Source: Haberlea rhodopensis
Lineage: Eukaryota > Streptophyta > Magnoliopsida > Lamiales > Gesneriaceae
Length of the DNA: 64,000 bases
Reading direction: 5' to 3'
NCBI GenBank assembly: GCA_907163345.1
Contig: CAJQUN010000441.1
Span: 310,001-374,000 of the forward strand
The notes beneath the pieces are model-generated. The model was given only the letters and a program-made list of their open reading frames with translations. It did no database searches and was not told the DNA's origin. Positions 59,642-64,000 of this stretch are shown one piece after another (the first letter of the stretch is position 1; the number at the start of each line of letters is the position of its first letter). The translations under genes were made by a program, and so were the position numbers.

Positions 59642-60405
59642 TGATTAATTAAAGGCTTTCATAAAGCCTCATGGGCTTAAGCCCATGATTTAAAATAATC
59701 ATTATGATTATTAATTAAGACTCCTCTTAATTATTTAATTCATCCCATGAATTTAATTTCCCTTCTCGATTTAATCTTTTGTGCGATCCGATAGGTTCTT
59801 GTAATGTTGGCAGTGACATAAAATCTCATTTTACGTTACAAGCAAAGAGCGGTGTCTAGAAACACATCAAGGCTACCCAAATTACAAGAATGTCAATGAC
59901 TCGACATAACCTTTAGAACTTGTGATAATATTAACCATGTAACTTAATCCCTTTGTCCTTTGTGTTTAGATTGAACACGAGTCATGGAATAGTCATACTC
60001 GTATATCCAATCTTTATTTATTGATCCCCAAGTAGAACTAGAATAAACGAATAAGCTCGATATCTCATATCGACTCATTCGAGCATGGCCATGCATTTTA
60101 GTTCTCACTTGATCAAGGGCCAAACACATCTCCTGTTATATAGGAGGGACAAATCCTATCTCGATCAGTCAACATCCCTCTACATAATTCGTAGTGTATC
60201 CAATAGTCGCCTTTATAGATTACCCTGTTACGGGTAACGTTTGACGATATCAAGATACATAACTCCTTATGTTGGGATCTCTGATGATCACAAGTCGTAA
60301 GGATTACATACATTATTATCACTATGAGAATTGCATATGACGATCATATAACTATCCATGTTGCATTCTCATGGTGGGTCAGTCCAGTACAGCGTTCTCT
60401 AACAT
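59642..60405 (-). mobile_element. COP-2: LTR fragment, right part
   Basis: Continues the sequence interrupted at 47408 after the TGATT duplication. It ends in ttctctaaca(t) directly against the GYP-5 LTR. Whether 60404 is the true LTR end, or GYP-5 cut COP-2 slightly before it, cannot be told because the right flank is missing. Confidence 0.55.
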
Positions 60406-62472
60406 TGTGATATCCCCGAAATGATTAATTGCAATTTGAGCATTAATTGTGTTTATATGATTAATTATGGTGGTAATTAATTATGTGTTGGATTTATTAA
60501 TCTTATGGAAATGCTTAGTCACATGATAGAGTGACCCGGGAGGACATTTCATGGTGTATGTTGTGCATGTTGGGAAAAATGGTTATTAGCATGATTTATT
60601 TGCCATGGGTGGCAATTAATTGGAAATCATGAACTTAATTGATATTTTGGTGCATTTTGGATTAATGCTTTTAAAAATATCATGTTGAGGTGTTTTATAC
60701 ACCATGGGTTGTGGAATGCTTTTAATTAACTAACCCAACCTTTTTACCCCAACCCCACTCAATACACTCTCACTTTTACTTTACCAAATCACCACCCAAA
60801 CCCTCCTTTTTCTCTCATTTTCGTTCTTGAACTTAAGGGTGGAGAGAAATCCTTGCAAAAAGTGGATTTGTGGAGTTTATTGGGAGATTTGAGATCCCCA
60901 AGAGGTATGGATACCTCATTGTTGATTTTGTAAGGTTTTGTTTAAGTTTGGTATCATTTTGAAGGGTTTTAAAATGGGTTTGTATGAGTTGGTGTTATTT
61001 TTGGGTGAGTGTTAGATTTATGGTTGTATGATGTTGTTTATTGAAGATTTGTAGTGATTTGGTATGGTGGATGTTTGATTATTTGAGGTTGTTTGAGTTT
61101 GGGAAGGAGAAGGGTGAATAGTGCCCGAAAATCGCATGTGCAAGACTCGGCGATCGATCGGCGCCTCCAGCGATCGATCGCGAGCTGCAAGGGCTGGAGG
61201 CAGTGGCCTTCAGCGATCGATCGCGAGTTTGGCGCGATCGATCGGCGAGGTCGCAATCGATCGGCGCAAACTCAGCGATCGATCGCGGATTGTAAATTTT
61301 TGTAGCTCGAGGCAGTGTGGTCTCGCGATCGATCGGGGTTGTATGGCGATCGATCGCGAGACACCAAATTCGGTGTTTTTGGATATTTTTGTGGGATTTT
61401 TGGTATTGGACTATTATTGGGTTCTAATATTGATTTGTGTGAATGTGTAGAACCATCCCAGGTGGCGACACAGCCAAGGAATTGAAGTCCTACCACATCC
61501 TACATTTTGGAAAGGTACGTAGAGGACGTACGGGCACCCAACGGTACATGTATCTAATGTACTCATTGTTTATGCATTGTGGATGCGAGTATATATATGA
61601 TTATGCATTGTGGATGCAAATACATGTTGAATTATGCATAATGATTGTAGATGCATATGATTATTGGTGCACATCCCATGAGTCGTGGTCATCCCTTGAT
61701 GATTTTAATGCTTGCCGCTATTTGTTTTGGTTCCGCTAAATGTGAAGCGAGGGGTGGGAGCGCCGCATGTCACATTTGAGCGTGGTTATCATATAGGGCG
61801 AGGAAATGATATTTGCCGCTCAATGTGAGGCGAGGGGTGGGAGTACCGCTTGTCCATTGAAGCGAGGTTATTCTATGCCGCCTATATGTAAATAAGCGAG
61901 GGGCATTAAAATACATTGTGATGGACAGACTAGGGAATGGTGACCGGTATTTGATATTGATGAGATGGTATTGTGTCATGACATGTCTAGACCATTAAAA
62001 ATAATCTATTGATTATACTCATGAGTTATGGTACAGGGACAACCAAACTGGAAGCGTTTTGAAATGCATGGGAAAACAGGAAGTGTTTTAATTGTGTTTT
62101 ATGCATTTACGCTTTATATTCATATTGTGTTGAATATGAATGATATTATTGCTCATGTTTGGGGGTTGTCCTTGTAGGTACACTTTTGGCATGATAGAAG
62201 GGCTAAGCGGGTTGAGGTGGTGAGCTTGTGGAGAATTCTTTTGAGGCAGGAAGGACAGGATTAATTCTTTTGTATAATGTCTACTCTAGGAGTAGTGTAA
62301 AACTATAGTTGATAACATTCTTTTGATGGGGAATGTAATTAATCCATTGATAGTCCTCATTTTGGCATGTAATTCTTAAAGCTCATAGACTCAACACGAT
62401 TAATTCACTCTGATCATTTATATTAGCTCTATTTATGCCTTTGATCCGCACTTAAGGATTAGGGTCCTTACA
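60406..62472 (+). repeat. GYP-5 5' LTR
   Basis: TGTGATATCCCC to gggtccttaca, 2067 bp. Candidate intron 60905-61450 (546 bp), candidate exon 61451-61514, GTACGT hairpin 61515-61531, hairpin repeats 61720-61910, CTACTCTAGGAGTAG at 62281-62295. Confidence 0.93.
61150..61357. repeat. Eight-copy CGATCGATCG palindrome cluster (GYP-5 LTR)
   Basis: Units start at 61150, 61170, 61213, 61234, 61253, 61275, 61325 and 61346. Spacing is 20, 43, 21, 19, 22, 50 and 21 bp (2-4-2). The unit at 61253 has one core change; four units end in GG rather than GC. Confidence 0.93.
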
Positions 62473-62476
62473 TTAG

Positions 62477-62488
62477 TGGTATCAGAGC
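62477..62488 (+). other. Primer-binding site of GYP-5
   Basis: TGGTATCAGAGC four bases after the LTR end. Confidence 0.92.
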
Positions 62489-62686
62489 AGTGGTTAGAGA
62501 ACCCGGGAACGAGTGAAGGGTAGCCTTAGCATGATTGGCTAGGTGCTTACATTTGAAGCATGTTTATGCATGTGGTGCATATTGATGTATATTCTGTTAT
62601 ACTAACATGCTTATTATCATTCCTGTTATCTAACGGCATAACATGTATATTTGTTTTGGAATTGTTGTTAACATTTGTGTTACAGC

Positions 62687-64000
62687 ATGGCTGTTATGAA
62701 TGCGGGGAACCTTAACGAAGAAGTTGGCGATGTGGGCAGTGTTAACGCTAGCGTTGGACAAGTGAACCCTCTACCTCCACCAGCAGTAGGCTTGGAGCCA
62801 ATAGCTCAGTTATTACTACCCGGTGAGATTAACTTGACTCAGTTTCTGTCTTACCACCCGCCCCGGTTTGAGGGAACAGAATCAGGGGAGGAAGCTGAGG
62901 AGTAGCTGGAGAGACTTGAGCAGATATTTGTGTCGGCTCCTTGTGCTGTTACAGCGTGGCTGAGGCTGGCGGTGTTCCAGTTGGCAAAGAAACCTCTCAT
63001 GTGGTGGAGGGGCACTGTACTGGAGCTAAGAGCACTGGGTACTGTGATTGATTGGACACTCTTCATGACCCGATTTCTGAACCGGTACTTCTCCGCAGCG
63101 GCGAGACAGACGAAGGAGGACGAGTTTACAAGTTTGAAACAGGGGAACATGACAGTGTCAGACTATGCCACGCGGTACTCTTCGTTGCTGAGGTATGTTC
63201 CCCACATTGCCACCAATGAGCACGCAAAGATGAGGAGTTTTATGAAGGGGTTACGACCGGAGCTCTATGACCGGGTTATCACCAATAACCCAACTTCTTT
63301 TGATGATGCTCTCACAAGGGCGGAGCTTGCCGAGCTTGGAGTGGGAGCTTATCCTAGTGCTATGCCACCACAAGTACCACAACAGAGGCAGACTAATGAC
63401 AGCTTGAGGCCCCGAGGAGAGCCATTTAAACCTCGTGGTGCCTCTTCATCCTCACGGTTTGGTGGAAAGAAGTTCTTTGGTCAGAAACAGGAGAACAAGA
63501 AGAGCAATTGGTCCGCCAATCAAGGGTCTTCACAAGGGAATAGGCCGGGAGAGCCGAGGTGCGACAACTGTGGAGGGCCACATTCTTCGAGTAAGTGCCC
63601 TGCCTGTTATAGCTGTGGCAAGATGGGCCACATCGCTTGGTATTGCCCCACCCGGGGAGGACAGTCAGAGTTTCAGGGCAACAGGCCGAGGTTTGACGAC
63701 AGGACAGTACACCAGAGGCAGCAGTTTGGGCCTCGACCATCGGGAGGTCAGACAGTGGGACCGTCCCAGGGGCAGGTGTATGCGCTGACTAGAGAGCAGG
63801 CCCAGGCAGCCCCAGAGGAGGTGATCGCCGGTACGTGTCATTTATTTACGTACCTTGCTTTTATTTTGATAGATACAGGTGCCTCCCACTCTTTTGTATC
63901 TGTTGGTTTCGAGAGACACCATATGCTCACGTCTTCTCTACCCACGCCTCTCCTTGTCTCGACACCCACTGGAAGAAATGTCGTTGCTGATCAGTTCATG
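62687..64000 (+). pseudogene. GYP-5 gag-protease, one stop in gag, cut by window end
   Basis: Starts MAVMNAGN after an acceptor-like tgttacag. A TAG at 62903-62905 replaces the Trp of the EEAEEW motif (TGG to TAG, one base). The same frame then stays open to the window end: MWWRGTV, SFDDALTRAEL, zinc knuckles CDNCGGPHSSSKC and CYSCGKMGHIAWYC near 63560-63645, and protease DTGASHSFVS near 63875. One codon is missing just after this compared with GYP-2. With a single nonsense change this is the best-preserved gag here after GYP-2. Confidence 0.92.

Larger units (their letters stand above)
60406..64000 (+). mobile_element. GYP-5: Ty3/gypsy element, 5' part, cut by window end
   Basis: 5' LTR, PBS, leader and gag-protease up to the window end. 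Closely related to GYP-2 in LTR and protein. It inserted into or beside the end of COP-2. Confidence 0.93.

Overview
The window looks like nuclear, gene-poor DNA of a flowering plant. Essentially all of it is LTR retrotransposon sequence, mostly Ty3/gypsy chromoviruses with Tekay/Del-like proteins and 2-3 kb LTRs, plus pieces of two Ty1/copia-like elements. Evidence: repeated primer-binding sites TGGTATCAGAGC (3' end of initiator tRNA-Met), TG...CA LTR ends, 5-bp target duplications, and gag-protease-RT-RNase H-integrase proteins in the usual gypsy order. I found no host gene, tRNA gene or rRNA gene. The species cannot be named from this window.

Layout by position (element names are mine). 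1-164: end of an LTR. 165-11036: LARD-1, minus strand, non-coding element with two LTRs, carrying SOLO-1 (3930-5946, minus). 11037-15778: GYP-1, a decayed gypsy element with gag and a protease trace. 15779-17597: 3' end of a copia-like element, COP-1. 17656-19835: SOLO-2. 19964-28154: GYP-2 (5' LTR, gag-protease, RT, RNase H, first part of integrase), interrupted by SOLO-3 (24909-27199) and cut on the right by LARD-2 (28155-30644). LARD-2 is cut by GYP-3 (30645-46952), whose integrase is split by the complete non-coding element LARD-3 (36591-45696). The 3' LTR of GYP-3 is cut by COP-2 (46953-47408 plus 59642-60405). COP-2 holds the complete minus-strand element GYP-4 (47409-59641), which holds SOLO-4 (54264-56322, minus). 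COP-2 is cut again by GYP-5 (60406 to beyond 64000). This is one nested stack up to six insertions deep; the missing right halves of GYP-2, LARD-2, GYP-3, COP-2 and GYP-5 should lie beyond base 64000.

No element is clearly autonomous. GYP-2 has a one-base deletion between protease and RT and two insertions. GYP-3 has a frameshift, two stops, a Glu-to-Gly change at the integrase catalytic Glu and an inserted element. GYP-5 has a stop in gag. GYP-4 has equal-length LTRs around a badly decayed body. The LARD elements never show coding sequence. Mobility of several copies therefore probably depended on proteins made elsewhere.

The most striking signal is in the LTRs and leaders. Six LTRs each carry eight copies of the palindrome CGATCGATCG with mostly 19-22 bp spacing, usually grouped 2-4-2. 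LTRs and leaders also carry arrays of short hairpins whose stems differ but stay complementary around an almost constant loop. Around these lies a recurrent splice-site-like layout (two candidate introns before gag) and a conserved GTACGT/ACGTAC hairpin exactly at one candidate donor.
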